Source of the DNA: Planctomycetota bacterium
GTDB taxonomy: Bacteria; Planctomycetota; Planctomycetia; Pirellulales; UBA1268
Assembly: GCA_018970605.1 (NCBI GenBank)
Contig: JAGWWA010000005.1
Span: forward strand, 1-61,751
Length of the DNA: 61,751 nt
Reading direction: 5' to 3'
Shown piece by piece: positions 52,642 to 61,708 of the stretch. Made by a program: the position numbers and the translations under genes. Position 1 is the first letter of the stretch. Each line of letters begins with the position of its first letter. Below the pieces are notes generated by a model. The model was not told the origin of the DNA. It made no database searches and saw only the letters and a program-made list of their open reading frames with translations.

Positions 52642-53778
52642 ATGACAGCGTCTTCCCGCCGCATCCGTACCGCCATCGTCGGCCTCGGCTTCGGAGCCGA
52701 GTTCATCCCGATCCACCAGCGGCATCCTCATGTCGAACTGGTCGCCATCTGCCAGCGGTCGAAAGACAAGCTCGACCAGGTCGGCAAGGCCCACGGCGTG
52801 GAGCGGCGGTATCAGAGCTATGCCGACGTCCTCAAAGACAAGGACGTGGACGCCGTCCACATCAACTCCCCGATTCCCGATCACGCGTCGATGTCGCTCG
52901 CCGCGCTCGAGGCCGGCAAGCACGTGATGTGCACCGTGCCGATGGCGACGAGTGTCGACGACTGCCGGAAGATCGTCGAGCTCTCGGCGAAGACGGGCCT
53001 GAAATACATGATGGCCGAGACGGTGGTCTACGCCCGCGAGTTCCTGTTCATCAAGCAGATGACCGAGAATGGCTCGCTGGGCAAGATCCAGTTCGTGCAG
53101 GCGAGCCATCAGCAGGACATGGACGGCTGGCCCAACTACTGGCCGGGCCTGCCGCCGATGCACTATGCCACCCACTGCGTGGGCCCGTGCCTGGCGCTCG
53201 AACGGAAGGACGCCGCGGAAGTAAGCTGCTTCGGCTCGGGGCGGATCCGCGAGGAACTCGTGGGCACGTACGGCTCTCCATTCGCGATCGAGAGCGCCCA
53301 CGTGAAGCTCAAGGACAGCGACGTGGTGGCCCGCGTGATCCGCTCGCTCTTCGACACGGCACGGCAGTACCGCGAGAGTTTCGACGTCTACGGCTCGAAG
53401 CAGAGCTTCGAGTGGCAGCTCTGCGAGGGCGAGGAGCCGGTGCTCCACACCGCCAAGCTGCCGGAACCCGAGATCCCGAAGCGGGTCCCCGTGCCCGACT
53501 TCGCCCACCTGCTCCCGGAGCCGATCCAGCGGTTCACGACCGGCGGTGTCTACGATGCCGATGACCACCAGCATCTTTCGTTCACGCAGGGAGGCGGTCA
53601 CGGCGGCAGCCACCCCCACCTGGTGCACGAGTTCGTGTCGGCGCTCGTCGAGGGCCGCGACCCGTACCCCAACGCCCGGCAGAGCGCCAACTGGACCTGC
53701 ACGGGACTGCTCGCCCACGAATCGGCCATGAAGGGGGGCGTGATCTTGAAGCTCCCCGAGTGGTCGTTCTCGAGCTGA
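52642..53778 (+). CDS. Gfo/Idh/MocA-like protein with altered catalytic motif
   Basis: The 378-aa product has the Gfo/Idh/MocA layout: Rossmann start RTAIVGLGFGAEFIP, VELVAICQRS, VDAVHINSPIPDHASM, and a C-terminal domain with HYATHCVGPCLAL and HPHLVHEFVSALVEG. In place of the usual EKP at the active site it reads KHVMCTVPMATSV, so the catalytic lysine is missing; the other member in this window (21438-22820) keeps EKP. It may bind NAD(P) and sugar without classical catalysis, or use another residue. No signal peptide is evident. The start at 52642 places the nucleotide-binding motif near the N-terminus; the frame is open to 52519. It lies 12 nt before the giant ThuA/cytochrome gene and is almost certainly co-transcribed. 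Confidence 0.87.
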   Translation: MTASSRRIRTAIVGLGFGAEFIPIHQRHPHVELVAICQRSKDKLDQVGKAHGVERRYQSYADVLKDKDVDAVHINSPIPDHASMSLAALEAGKHVMCTVPMATSVDDCRKIVELSAKTGLKYMMAETVVYAREFLFIKQMTENGSLGKIQFVQASHQQDMDGWPNYWPGLPPMHYATHCVGPCLALERKDAAEVSCFGSGRIREELVGTYGSPFAIESAHVKLKDSDVVARVIRSLFDTARQYRESFDVYGSKQSFEWQLCEGEEPVLHTAKLPEPEIPKRVPVPDFAHLLPEPIQRFTTGGVYDADDHQHLSFTQGGGHGGSHPHLVHEFVSALVEGRDPYPNARQSANWTCTGLLAHESAMKGGVILKLPEWSFSS

Positions 53779-53790
53779 GAAATCGCGTCC

Positions 53791-56700
53791 ATGTTTCGGC
53801 TTTCCTTCGTTGCCGCGATCGTCGTTGGCTGGCTGACGGTGCCCGCCGGCGCGGCCGACGCGCCACTCAAGGTCCTGTTTCTCGGCGACCGGGGGCACCA
53901 CAAACCCGCCGAGCGCTTCGCCCAGCTCGAGCCGGTGCTGGCGACCCGTGGCATCGATCTGGCCTACACCGAGAACCTCGCCGACCTCGATCCCAAGGTG
54001 CTCGGGGCCTACGACGCCCTGGTCGTCTACGCCAACATCGAGTCGATCACACCGGCGCAGGAAGCGGCGATCATCGACTACGTCCGTGGCGGCAAGGGGC
54101 TCGTGCCGGTGCACTGCGCAAGCTTCTGCTTCAAGAACTCGCCGGCCTGGATCGCCATGGTCGGGGCCCAGTTCCAGAAGCACGGCACGGGGGAGTTCTC
54201 CACGGTGATCGTCGCCCCCGAGCACCCCGTGATGAAGGGATTCGGCGGCTTCGCGAGCTGGGACGAGACCTATGTGCACACGAAGCACAACGACCGGGGC
54301 CGCACGGTGCTCGAAGAGCGGGTGGAGGGCGGCACCCGCGAGCCCTGGACCTGGGTCCGCACCGAAGGCAATGGCCGCGTGTTCTACACCGCGTGGGGCC
54401 ACGACCAGCGGACCTGGAGCAACCCGGGGTTCCACAACCTCGTCGAGCGGGGCATCCGCTTCGCGGCGGGCAGGGATCCAGCCGCCGCCGGCCCCTCCGT
54501 CGCGCATCCCGAGATGACGAAGCTGCCAGAAGGCCTGAAGCCCTTCGAGTATCAGCCGGCCAAGGTGCCCTTCTACGTCCCCAAGGCCGAGTGGGGGAAG
54601 ATGGGGCAGCCGCTCACGGAGATGCAGAAGCCGCTCGACCCCGCGGAGTCGCGGACGCATGTGATCACGCCGGTCGGGTTCACGATCGACCTCGTGGCCG
54701 CCGAGCCGCTGTTTCAGGCCAAGCCGCTCGCGTTCACGTTCGACCATGATGGCCGGCTGTTCGTCTCGGAGAGCGTCGACTACCCCAACGGCATCGTCCT
54801 TCCGGATGAGGGGCCGGGTCACGACCGCATCGTGCGCATCGACGATGCCAACGGCGACGGCACGTTCGACACGCGGACGGTGTTCGCCGAGCCCCTCTCG
54901 ATCTGCACGAGCATGCTCGCTCACGACGGCGGCCTGATCGTCACGCAGGCCCCGCACACGCTCTACCTCAAAGACACCGACGGCGACGGAAAGGCCGATA
55001 TTCGCAGGCAGCTGTTCACCGGCTGGGGCACCTACGACACCCACGCCGGCCCGAGCAACCTCACGTGGGGCCTCGACGGCTGGGTCTACGGCATCGTCGG
55101 CTACTCGGGCTTCAAGGGCACCGTCGGCGACGAGGATCTGGAGTTCAAGCAGGGCTTCTTCCGGTTCAAGCCCGACGGCTCAACGCTCGAGTTCCTGCGC
55201 AGCACCAACAACAACTCCTGGGGTGTCGGCTTCAGCGAGGAAGGCGTGCTCTTCGGCTCGACGGCCAACGGCAATCCGAGCGAGCAGATGCCGCTGGCCA
55301 ACCGGGTGTACGAGCGCGTCCGCGGCTGGAATGCGTCGACGCTCGGCGGCATCTCGGGCAGTCCCGCCATGGAGGTCGCGCCCCGGAAGGGCAGCCCGGA
55401 CGGACTGGCGCCGGTGCGTCAGGTCGATCATCACGGCCACTTCACGGCCGCGGCAGGCCACCGGCTCTACACCGCCCGGGCGTATCCCCGCGAATACTGG
55501 AACCGCACCGCCTTCGTCTGCGAGCCGACCGGCCACGTGGTGGCGACGTTCGAGATCACGCCACACGGCGCCGCCTTCCGCAGCCGGATGGCCTGGAGTC
55601 TCGTCGCCAGCGACGACGAGTGGACCTCGCCGATCCAGGCCGACGTCGGCCCCGACGGCCAGGTCTGGGTGATCGACTGGTACAACTTCATCGTCCAGCA
55701 CAACCCGACCCCCGCCGGCTTCGAGAACGGCAAGGGCAACGCCTACGAGACGCCGCTCCGCGACAAGGTGCATGGCCGGCTCTGGCGGGTGGTGCACGAC
55801 GCGACGAAGGGCTCGCCGCACCGCACCACGCTCGCCGATGCCGCGCCGGACGAGCTCGTGGCGGCGCTTCGCGACCCGAACATGTTCTGGCGGACGCGGG
55901 CGCAGCGGAAGCTCCTGGAGCGGGCAGCCGGAAGGCCCGACGGCGGCCGTGACGTCACGCCGGCTCTCGTGAAGCTCGTGCAGGATACGACCCTCGACGA
56001 GATCGGCCTGAACCCCGCCGCGATCCATGCGATCTGGACGCTGAAATCCCTGGGCGCGATTGACGGTGAGGCGGCAGACGCCGCGGCGTTGGCCGCCGTG
56101 CACGCCGCGCTCGCGCACCCGTCGCCGGGCGTGAGGATGAACGCGGTTCGCGCACTCCCCCGCGACGCCGCGACGCTTGCCGCATTTCGAACCGCAGGCG
56201 TGGCAGCCGACGCCGCGCCACTCGTGCGGCTCTGGCTGCTCGACGCCCTCGGCGAGTTTCCCGGATCGCCGGAGGCGTCGGCGCTCGTGCTCGACATCCT
56301 CGCCGACCCCCGCACCGGGGCCGACCCGGCGCTCGCCGATGCCGCCACGAGTGCCGCCGCCATCCACGCGGTCGGCGTTCTGCCGGCCCTGATCTCAGGG
56401 ATGATGCAGGCAGCGGCCGAACAGCCACGTCTCGCCGACGATATCTCCCCGGCTCGACTCGCGCTCGTGGAGCGGGTCGCCGAGCACGTCGCCCGTGGTG
56501 CTGACGAGGCAGCCGTGAGTTCGCTCGTGACGCGGCTCGAGATGGGGAAGGTCGAGACAGCCTCGGCCGCTCTCACCGGCCTGGCTCGCGGCTGGCCGAA
56601 CGGTCGGAAGATCGACTTCGACGCCGCGGGACGCGAAGCCCTCGGCAAACTGATCGGGTCGCTCCCTCCGGCGGCGCAGGGCCAGCTGATCACGCTCGTG

Positions 56701-58209
56701 CAGCGGGCCGGCAGCGACGCCCTCGACTCGCAGATCGAGGGCGTCACGACCTCGCTCCTCGCCACGATCGACAAACCTGACGCGGCGGATCGCGACCGTT
56801 CTGAGGCGGCGAAGCGACTCGTGCTCCTGCGACCCGCCGACCTCGGCATCGTGAACGCGCTGCTCGGCCGGATCAACGCCCGAACGTCGCCCGAGGTCGC
56901 CGCGGGCCTGCTGGCCGCGGTCGCCGCGTCGAACGCCACGGGCACGGCCGACGCGATTCTCGACAAGGCAGGCACGCTCCCGCCGGCGGTCCGCGAGGCG
57001 GCCTTCCGCACGGCGGTCAACAACAAGGCCTGGACGTCGGTGCTTGTCGAGCGGCTCGAGCAGGGGACCATCCGCCTCACCGATCTGGCCCTCGTGGAAC
57101 GGAACCGGCTCGCCGAACTGCCCGACAAGAAGCTCCGCGAACGGGCCAAGAAACTGATCGCCTCCGGTGGCGGCCTGCCGAACGCCGACCGCCAGAAGGT
57201 GATCGACGAGGTGCTCCCCGTCGTGCTCGCCGGCGGCGACACCGTTCGCGGCAGGGCGGTGTTCAAGGAGCACTGCGGCAAGTGCCACACGCACTCCGGC
57301 GAAGGCGGCAAGGTCGGTCCGGAGTTGACCGGCATGTCGGTGCATCCCGCCAAGGAACTGCTGATCCACGTCCTCGACCCGAATCGCTCCGTCGAGGGCA
57401 ACTACCGGGCCTACACGGTGGCCACCGACGACGGCCGCGTCGTCAACGGTCTCCTCGCCGGCGAGAGCAAGACGTCGATCGAACTGGTCGACGCCGAGGG
57501 CAAGCGGCATGTGGTCCAACGGGACGAGATCGACGACTTCGTCCCCTCGACCAACTCGCTGATGCCGGTCGGATTCGAGAAGCAGATCCAGCCCCAGGGA
57601 CTCGCCGACCTGCTCGCCTTCCTCACCGCCCGGGGCAAGTACGTGCCGCTCCCGCTCGACAAGGTGGCCACGGCGTCGAGCACGAAGGGCATGTTCTACG
57701 AGTCGAAGAGCGAGAAGGAGCGGCTCGTGTTTCCGGACTGGGGTCCGAAACAGGCCGACGGCGTGCCATTCATCCTGATCGACCCGCGGGGCGACACCGT
57801 GCCCAACGTGGTGATGCTCAACGGACCCGAGGGTTACCTCCCCCCGAAGATGCCGAAAAAGGTCTCGCTCCCGCTGGGCCTGCCGGCGAAGGCGATCCAC
57901 CTGCTGGGCGGCATCTCGGGCTGGGGCTGGCCCCACTCCGCGAAGGGCAGCGAGTCGATGCTCGTGCGGCTGACATACGACGACGAGAGCCAGGAGGTGC
58001 ATCCGCTCGTCAACGGTGAACACGTCTCCGACTACATCGCCCGCAACGACGTGCCCGGCAGCACGTTCGCCTTCGACCTCGGCGGCCGCCAGGTCCGCCA
58101 CGTGGTGGTGACGCCGAAGCAGGCGAGGCCGATCACCACGATCGAACTCGTGAAGGGCAACGACAACACCGCCCCGATCGTGATGGCTGTCACCGTCGAG
58201 ACGCCCTGA
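53791..58209 (+). CDS. ThuA domain, PVC-type propeller dehydrogenase and cytochrome c fusion
   Basis: The 1472-aa product has a signal peptide (VVGWLTVPAGAAD), then a ThuA-like domain (about 25-230; KVLFLGDRGHHKP, WTWVRTEGNGRVFYTAWGHD), the PVC membrane-bound dehydrogenase-type beta-propeller (about 290-700; FDHDGRLFVSESVDYPN, IDDANGDGTFDTRTVF, DWYNFIVQHNP), HEAT-like helical repeats (about 700-1130), and a cytochrome c segment with the heme site C1162-GK-C1165-H1166 and VGPELTGMS. A C-terminal beta domain of about 170 residues follows. It is probably a periplasmic sugar or alcohol dehydrogenase passing electrons to its heme. Co-transcription with the Gfo/Idh-like gene supports a carbohydrate substrate. 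The combination is typical of planctomycetes. Confidence 0.9.
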   Translation: MFRLSFVAAIVVGWLTVPAGAADAPLKVLFLGDRGHHKPAERFAQLEPVLATRGIDLAYTENLADLDPKVLGAYDALVVYANIESITPAQEAAIIDYVRGGKGLVPVHCASFCFKNSPAWIAMVGAQFQKHGTGEFSTVIVAPEHPVMKGFGGFASWDETYVHTKHNDRGRTVLEERVEGGTREPWTWVRTEGNGRVFYTAWGHDQRTWSNPGFHNLVERGIRFAAGRDPAAAGPSVAHPEMTKLPEGLKPFEYQPAKVPFYVPKAEWGKMGQPLTEMQKPLDPAESRTHVITPVGFTIDLVAAEPLFQAKPLAFTFDHDGRLFVSESVDYPNGIVLPDEGPGHDRIVRIDDANGDGTFDTRTVFAEPLSICTSMLAHDGGLIVTQAPHTLYLKDTDGDGKADIRRQLFTGWGTYDTHAGPSNLTWGLDGWVYGIVGYSGFKGTVGDEDLEFKQGFFRFKPDGSTLEFLRSTNNNSWGVGFSEEGVLFGSTANGNPSEQMPLANRVYERVRGWNASTLGGISGSPAMEVAPRKGSPDGLAPVRQVDHHGHFTAAAGHRLYTARAYPREYWNRTAFVCEPTGHVVATFEITPHGAAFRSRMAWSLVASDDEWTSPIQADVGPDGQVWVIDWYNFIVQHNPTPAGFENGKGNAYETPLRDKVHGRLWRVVHDATKGSPHRTTLADAAPDELVAALRDPNMFWRTRAQRKLLERAAGRPDGGRDVTPALVKLVQDTTLDEIGLNPAAIHAIWTLKSLGAIDGEAADAAALAAVHAALAHPSPGVRMNAVRALPRDAATLAAFRTAGVAADAAPLVRLWLLDALGEFPGSPEASALVLDILADPRTGADPALADAATSAAAIHAVGVLPALISGMMQAAAEQPRLADDISPARLALVERVAEHVARGADEAAVSSLVTRLEMGKVETASAALTGLARGWPNGRKIDFDAAGREALGKLIGSLPPAAQGQLITLVQRAGSDALDSQIEGVTTSLLATIDKPDAADRDRSEAAKRLVLLRPADLGIVNALLGRINARTSPEVAAGLLAAVAASNATGTADAILDKAGTLPPAVREAAFRTAVNNKAWTSVLVERLEQGTIRLTDLALVERNRLAELPDKKLRERAKKLIASGGGLPNADRQKVIDEVLPVVLAGGDTVRGRAVFKEHCGKCHTHSGEGGKVGPELTGMSVHPAKELLIHVLDPNRSVEGNYRAYTVATDDGRVVNGLLAGESKTSIELVDAEGKRHVVQRDEIDDFVPSTNSLMPVGFEKQIQPQGLADLLAFLTARGKYVPLPLDKVATASSTKGMFYESKSEKERLVFPDWGPKQADGVPFILIDPRGDTVPNVVMLNGPEGYLPPKMPKKVSLPLGLPAKAIHLLGGISGWGWPHSAKGSESMLVRLTYDDESQEVHPLVNGEHVSDYIARNDVPGSTFAFDLGGRQVRHVVVTPKQARPITTIELVKGNDNTAPIVMAVTVETP

Positions 58210-58239
58210 CAGAACCCCTGACGGAATCCCTGACGGAAG
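58204..58239. repeat. Three 12-bp tandem repeats over the stop codon
   Basis: CCCTGACAGAAC, CCCTGACGGAAT and CCCTGACGGAAG follow one another without gaps. The first unit holds the stop codon of the cytochrome gene (TGA, 58207-58209), and since the period is a multiple of three the other two supply further TGA codons in the same frame. Confidence 0.8.
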
Positions 58240-58259
58240 CTCGCGGCTGAGGGATGAGG

Positions 58260-58859
58260 TCAGCGGAACGTCGGGAGGACGATCCGTCGCGACTTGGCAT
58301 GGGCCGCAAGAGCCTCCTCGTACCGTTCGACGACGGCCCGGCGATCGGCCTCGGCCTTGCGGGCAGCCTCGTCAGGAGGCTTGGCATTCGGATCGTTGCC
58401 TCGGCCACGGCGGCCACGACCACCCTCCCGGGGCATCCGTGGCGGGTCGTCCGGATCGGCCTGCGGATTGAGGGCGATCATGAGCTCGCGAAGCGCCTTG
58501 AGCCGCTCGATCTCCTCGTCGAGCAGCTGAGGCTTCTCGGCAGCCGGGGCCGTGAAATACCGGTCGATCGCCTCCTGCCGCAGCCGCCGCCACTCCTCGC
58601 CCACGGCCCGCCAGAGCTGGAAGAGATCGTCGCGGGGCATCCGATCCACGCTCATGACCAGCTGACGGATCGCCTGATTGTCAGGCTTGCCGCCGTGGTC
58701 GAGCAGGCTCTTGGCAAGCGCCACCGTCTGTGGCACCCGCGTGCTCTTCGGCCAGAACCACCAGATCCCGACCGCCGCGAGCACGGCCAGCAGCAGGCCG
58801 GCGACCATCGTCGCGACCCGCGGCGTGGACGGCTTCTGATCCGCAGTGGAACGCGCCAT
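58260..58859 (-). CDS. Small single-span membrane protein of unknown function
   Basis: I do not recognise this 199-aa protein. It has one membrane helix near the N-terminus (about residues 18-36, VATMVAGLLLAVLAAVGIWW) with an Arg just before it, then a charged helical region that may form coiled coil (RQEAIDRYF, LLDEEIERLKALREL), a low-complexity Gly/Arg patch (GGRGRRGRGND) and a helical C-terminus. The topology should put the bulk outside the cytoplasm or anchor it to the membrane. It starts 10 nt after the alcohol dehydrogenase stop on the same strand, so it is the last gene of that operon; whether it shares the pathway is unknown. Confidence 0.72.
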   Translation of the reverse strand: MARSTADQKPSTPRVATMVAGLLLAVLAAVGIWWFWPKSTRVPQTVALAKSLLDHGGKPDNQAIRQLVMSVDRMPRDDLFQLWRAVGEEWRRLRQEAIDRYFTAPAAEKPQLLDEEIERLKALRELMIALNPQADPDDPPRMPREGGRGRRGRGNDPNAKPPDEAARKAEADRRAVVERYEEALAAHAKSRRIVLPTFR

Positions 58860-58869
58860 GGCTCAAGCC

Positions 58870-59901
58870 TCAGGAGGGCATTTCGACTACCGCCTTGATC
58901 ACGCCGCCCGTGGGCGAGAGCAGGCCGGGGAAGGCCGCAGGCAGTTCCGCGAACGAGAGACGGTGGGTGATCCAGGGACGGGTATCGATCGTACCATCCT
59001 CGATCAGCCCGATGATCCGGGAAAAATCTTGCGAGAGGGCGTTGCGGCTGGCGAGCATCGTCAGTTCACGGCGATGCATCACCGGGGCATGGGGGAACGT
59101 CACCTCCCCCTGGGTGATGCCGACGTAGACGAGCCGACCGCCAAAGCTGCACAGGGCAAGCGCCGCTCCCATGCTCGCCGCGCTGCCGGTGGCATCCACC
59201 ACGACCTCGCACAATCGGCCGTCCGTGAGCCGAGTCACGGCGGCGATATCGGCGGGTGTGCCCGTGGCGAGCACGGTGTCGGCAACACCCATCGACGCGC
59301 GAACGAAGTCGAGCCGTGACTGGGCCATGTCCATCACGATCACCCGGGCCCCGGCCACCTTGGCGAACTCGAGGGCCGAGAGGCCGATCGGTCCGGCGCC
59401 GATGATGAGCACCGTCTCGCCGGGCTTCGGGGCCGCACGGTCGATCGCGTGACAGCCGATCGCCAGCGTCTCCACCAGCGCGTTCTGCTCGGCCGTGAGC
59501 CGCGGGGACGGATGGAGCTTGCGGGCCGGCACGGTGAACAGCGGCCGCAGGCCGCCATCGCAGTGCACGCCGAGCGTCTGGTGGTGCTCGCAGCAGTTGG
59601 TGAGGCCACGGACGCATGAGTGGCACTTCTGACAGTTGATGTAGGGCTCGACGCAGCACCGGTCGCCGGGCTGCACGTGCGTCACGCCCGCGCCGACGGA
59701 CACCACCTCGACGCCGAGTTCGTGCCCAGGGATCCGCGGATAACTGAAAAACGGCATCGTGCCGAGGTATCCGCCGTAGTCGGTGCCGCAGATGCCCACG
59801 GCATGGACGCGGACGACCGCTTCGCCGGGACCAGGCGCCGGCGGCTCCGGAACGTCGATGAAGCGAAACGCCTGCGGGCGTTCGAGGAGCAGGGCCTGCA
59901 T
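58870..59901 (-). CDS. Zinc-dependent alcohol/sugar dehydrogenase (MDR family)
   Basis: The 343-aa product is a medium-chain dehydrogenase. It shows the catalytic zinc site (VGICGTDYGGY, IPGHELGVEV), the structural zinc loop with four Cys (CQKCHSCVRGLTNCC), the Rossmann motif IIGAGPIGLSALE and the segment VVVDATGSAASM. It oxidises an alcohol or polyol group with NAD(P)+; L-fucose, threonine-like and sorbitol-like substrates are all possible. The start at 59901 follows AAGGAG by 6 nt, and a GTG further up (59940) would overlap the lactonase stop. It lies between the lactonase (35 nt) and the small membrane protein, in an operon that looks like oxidative sugar breakdown. Confidence 0.9.
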   Translation of the reverse strand: MQALLLERPQAFRFIDVPEPPAPGPGEAVVRVHAVGICGTDYGGYLGTMPFFSYPRIPGHELGVEVVSVGAGVTHVQPGDRCCVEPYINCQKCHSCVRGLTNCCEHHQTLGVHCDGGLRPLFTVPARKLHPSPRLTAEQNALVETLAIGCHAIDRAAPKPGETVLIIGAGPIGLSALEFAKVAGARVIVMDMAQSRLDFVRASMGVADTVLATGTPADIAAVTRLTDGRLCEVVVDATGSAASMGAALALCSFGGRLVYVGITQGEVTFPHAPVMHRRELTMLASRNALSQDFSRIIGLIEDGTIDTRPWITHRLSFAELPAAFPGLLSPTGGVIKAVVEMPS

Positions 59902-59936
59902 GAAATCTCCTTCGCCGCCATGACGGCGGCCCAGTG

Positions 59937-60767
59937 TCACTCCAGTCCGTAGAACCGTACGGCGGTGCCGCCCCAGATCATCCGCTGCTCCGGGACAGAG
60001 AGCCTTGAAAAATAGTCTCGCGGGATCGCGGCCACGTCGGCATATTTCCCGGCGAGCAGGCAGACGGGCCAGTCGCTGCCGAACATCAGCCGCTCCGGCC
60101 CAAAGGCCTCCAGCACCAGGTCGAGGTAGGGCGTGAAGTCGTCACGGCTCCAGCCCTGGCGCGCCGCCTCCGTCACCATCCCCGACACCTTGCAGCAGAC
60201 GTTTTCATGGCGGGCGATCGCTTGGATGTCGCGACCCCAGCCCTCGATCTCCCCCGCCGCGATTCGCGGCTTCGCCAGGTGATCCACCACGAACGGCTGC
60301 TCCGGGAGCAGACCGACGAGTTCGATCGCAGCCGGTAGCTGGTGTGGATAGAGCAGCAGGTCGTAGGTCAGTCCGTGATGGTGGAGCTGCCGCAGGCCGC
60401 GAAGGAAGCCCTCGCCCAGGACGAACCGCGGATCAGGCTCGTCCTGCACGACGTGCCGCACGCCGACGAACGTCGGATTCGCCGCCAGCACGTGGAGATC
60501 GTCGGCGACGCAGTGGCTTTGGAGATCGACCCAGCCGACCACACCCTTCACCAGCGGGTGTGCCTCAGCCAACGCCAGCAGCCAGCGGCTCTCCTCGACG
60601 CTCTGCCGGGCCTGCACCGCAACGGAGCCGTCGAGACCCTCGGCGGCCATGAGGGGGGCGAGATCAGGGGGCAGAAAGTCGCGGGCGATCCGCTCCAGAC
60701 CTGCCCCGATCCACGGATACTCGGCGGGCGAGTAGTTCCAGAAGTGCTGGTGAGCGTCGATGCGCAT
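59937..60767 (-). CDS. Amidohydrolase-2 family lactonase, L-fucono-1,5-lactonase-like
   Basis: The 276-aa product is a metal-dependent TIM-barrel hydrolase of the amidohydrolase-2 family. It begins MRIDAHQHFWNYSPAEYPWIG, the HxH metal site in the form typical of L-fuconolactonase/L-rhamnono-lactonase-like enzymes, and keeps FVVDHLAKP and LMFGSDWPV. In the oxidative L-fucose pathway such an enzyme opens the lactone made by the sugar dehydrogenase. The start at 60767 gives the conserved N-terminus; the open frame to 60887 lies in the upstream gene. The gap to the aldo/keto reductase stop is 5 nt, which supports use as consecutive steps. Confidence 0.9.
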   Translation of the reverse strand: MRIDAHQHFWNYSPAEYPWIGAGLERIARDFLPPDLAPLMAAEGLDGSVAVQARQSVEESRWLLALAEAHPLVKGVVGWVDLQSHCVADDLHVLAANPTFVGVRHVVQDEPDPRFVLGEGFLRGLRQLHHHGLTYDLLLYPHQLPAAIELVGLLPEQPFVVDHLAKPRIAAGEIEGWGRDIQAIARHENVCCKVSGMVTEAARQGWSRDDFTPYLDLVLEAFGPERLMFGSDWPVCLLAGKYADVAAIPRDYFSRLSVPEQRMIWGGTAVRFYGLE

Positions 60768-60772
60768 GGCGT

Positions 60773-61708
60773 TCAGTTGTTCTCGGGCAGGCCTTCGACG
60801 TGGCCGATGTTCCTGACGGGTGCCAACAACGCCTGCACGTCGCGGACGAGCTCCTCGTCGAGCGGCTCCGCCGCCCACCTGGCCCACTCGCGGACGTTCG
60901 CCGGATTGGCGCTGCCCGCCACAGTCGTGGCGATGTCGGCGTTGGCGATCGAGAACTGCAGGGCGAGTTTCGCGATCGATGACCCGCGGGCCCGGCAGAG
61001 GTCGGCCGCCGTACGGGCTGCGGCCTTCACCTCCTCGGGCTCCTTGAGCCAGTGGGGCAGCGGGGCGTCGGTGAGCAGCCGGGCGCTGAAGGGCCCGGCG
61101 TTCATCACGCCAATGCCCCTTGCCTTCAGCCAGGGAACCGTCTCGTCCGCAAACCGTGTGTTCTGGAGCGTGTACTGGTTGTAGTTGAGCACGCAGTCCA
61201 CGTCGGCCTGATCGCAGATGAACCGGAAGATCCTCTGCGGATATCCACTGAAGCCGATGAACCGGGCCTTGCCCTGCTCGCGAACCTTCCGCAGCGCGGG
61301 CAGCGTCTCATCCACGATCTGCTGCATCGGCACGAACTCGATGTCGTGGCAGAGGACGATGTCGAGGTGGTCGGTGCCGAGCCGGTGAAGCGACACGTCC
61401 ACGCTCTCGGCCACCCGCTTCGCCGAAAAATCGAAATGCTCCAGCGAATACCGGCCGAGCTTCGTGCAGAGGAGGTAATCGGCTCGCGGAATCGCCTTGA
61501 GGGCCACCCCGAGCAACACCTCGCTCATGCCGCGGCCATAAAAGGGGCTCGTGTCGATCAGGTTCAAGCCGCAGTCGAGCGCGGCCTTCACGCTGCCGAG
61601 CGCCTCGTCGAGCGTGACCGCACGAAACTCCTGGCCGAGCGAACTCGCTCCGAAGGAGAGGATCGGCACCTGCAGGCCCGTGTGGCCGAGGGATCTGGTG
61701 GTGATCAT
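60773..61708 (-). CDS. Aldo/keto reductase, L-fucose/L-galactose dehydrogenase-like
   Basis: The 311-aa product is an aldo/keto reductase with the complete catalytic set: Asp and Tyr in LNLIDTSPFYGRG, Lys in LLCTKLGRY and His in IVLCHDIEF, plus SFGASSLGQEF near the start. The sequence resembles the L-galactose/L-fucose/D-threo-aldose 1-dehydrogenase branch, which oxidises the sugar to its 1,5- or 1,4-lactone. The lactonase 5 nt downstream then has its expected substrate. It is the first gene of the leftward four-gene operon; the promoter would lie in the 43 nt left before the window edge or beyond. The ribosome-binding site is weak (GGATG). Confidence 0.9.
   Translation of the reverse strand: MITTRSLGHTGLQVPILSFGASSLGQEFRAVTLDEALGSVKAALDCGLNLIDTSPFYGRGMSEVLLGVALKAIPRADYLLCTKLGRYSLEHFDFSAKRVAESVDVSLHRLGTDHLDIVLCHDIEFVPMQQIVDETLPALRKVREQGKARFIGFSGYPQRIFRFICDQADVDCVLNYNQYTLQNTRFADETVPWLKARGIGVMNAGPFSARLLTDAPLPHWLKEPEEVKAAARTAADLCRARGSSIAKLALQFSIANADIATTVAGSANPANVREWARWAAEPLDEELVRDVQALLAPVRNIGHVEGLPENN

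Noticed and set aside
52378-55044. 888-codon minus-strand frame
   Set aside because: Shadow of the Gfo/Idh-like and ThuA/cytochrome genes; it also crosses the repeat spacer.
56395-58101. 568-codon minus-strand frame
   Set aside because: Antisense to the propeller/cytochrome gene, no motif.
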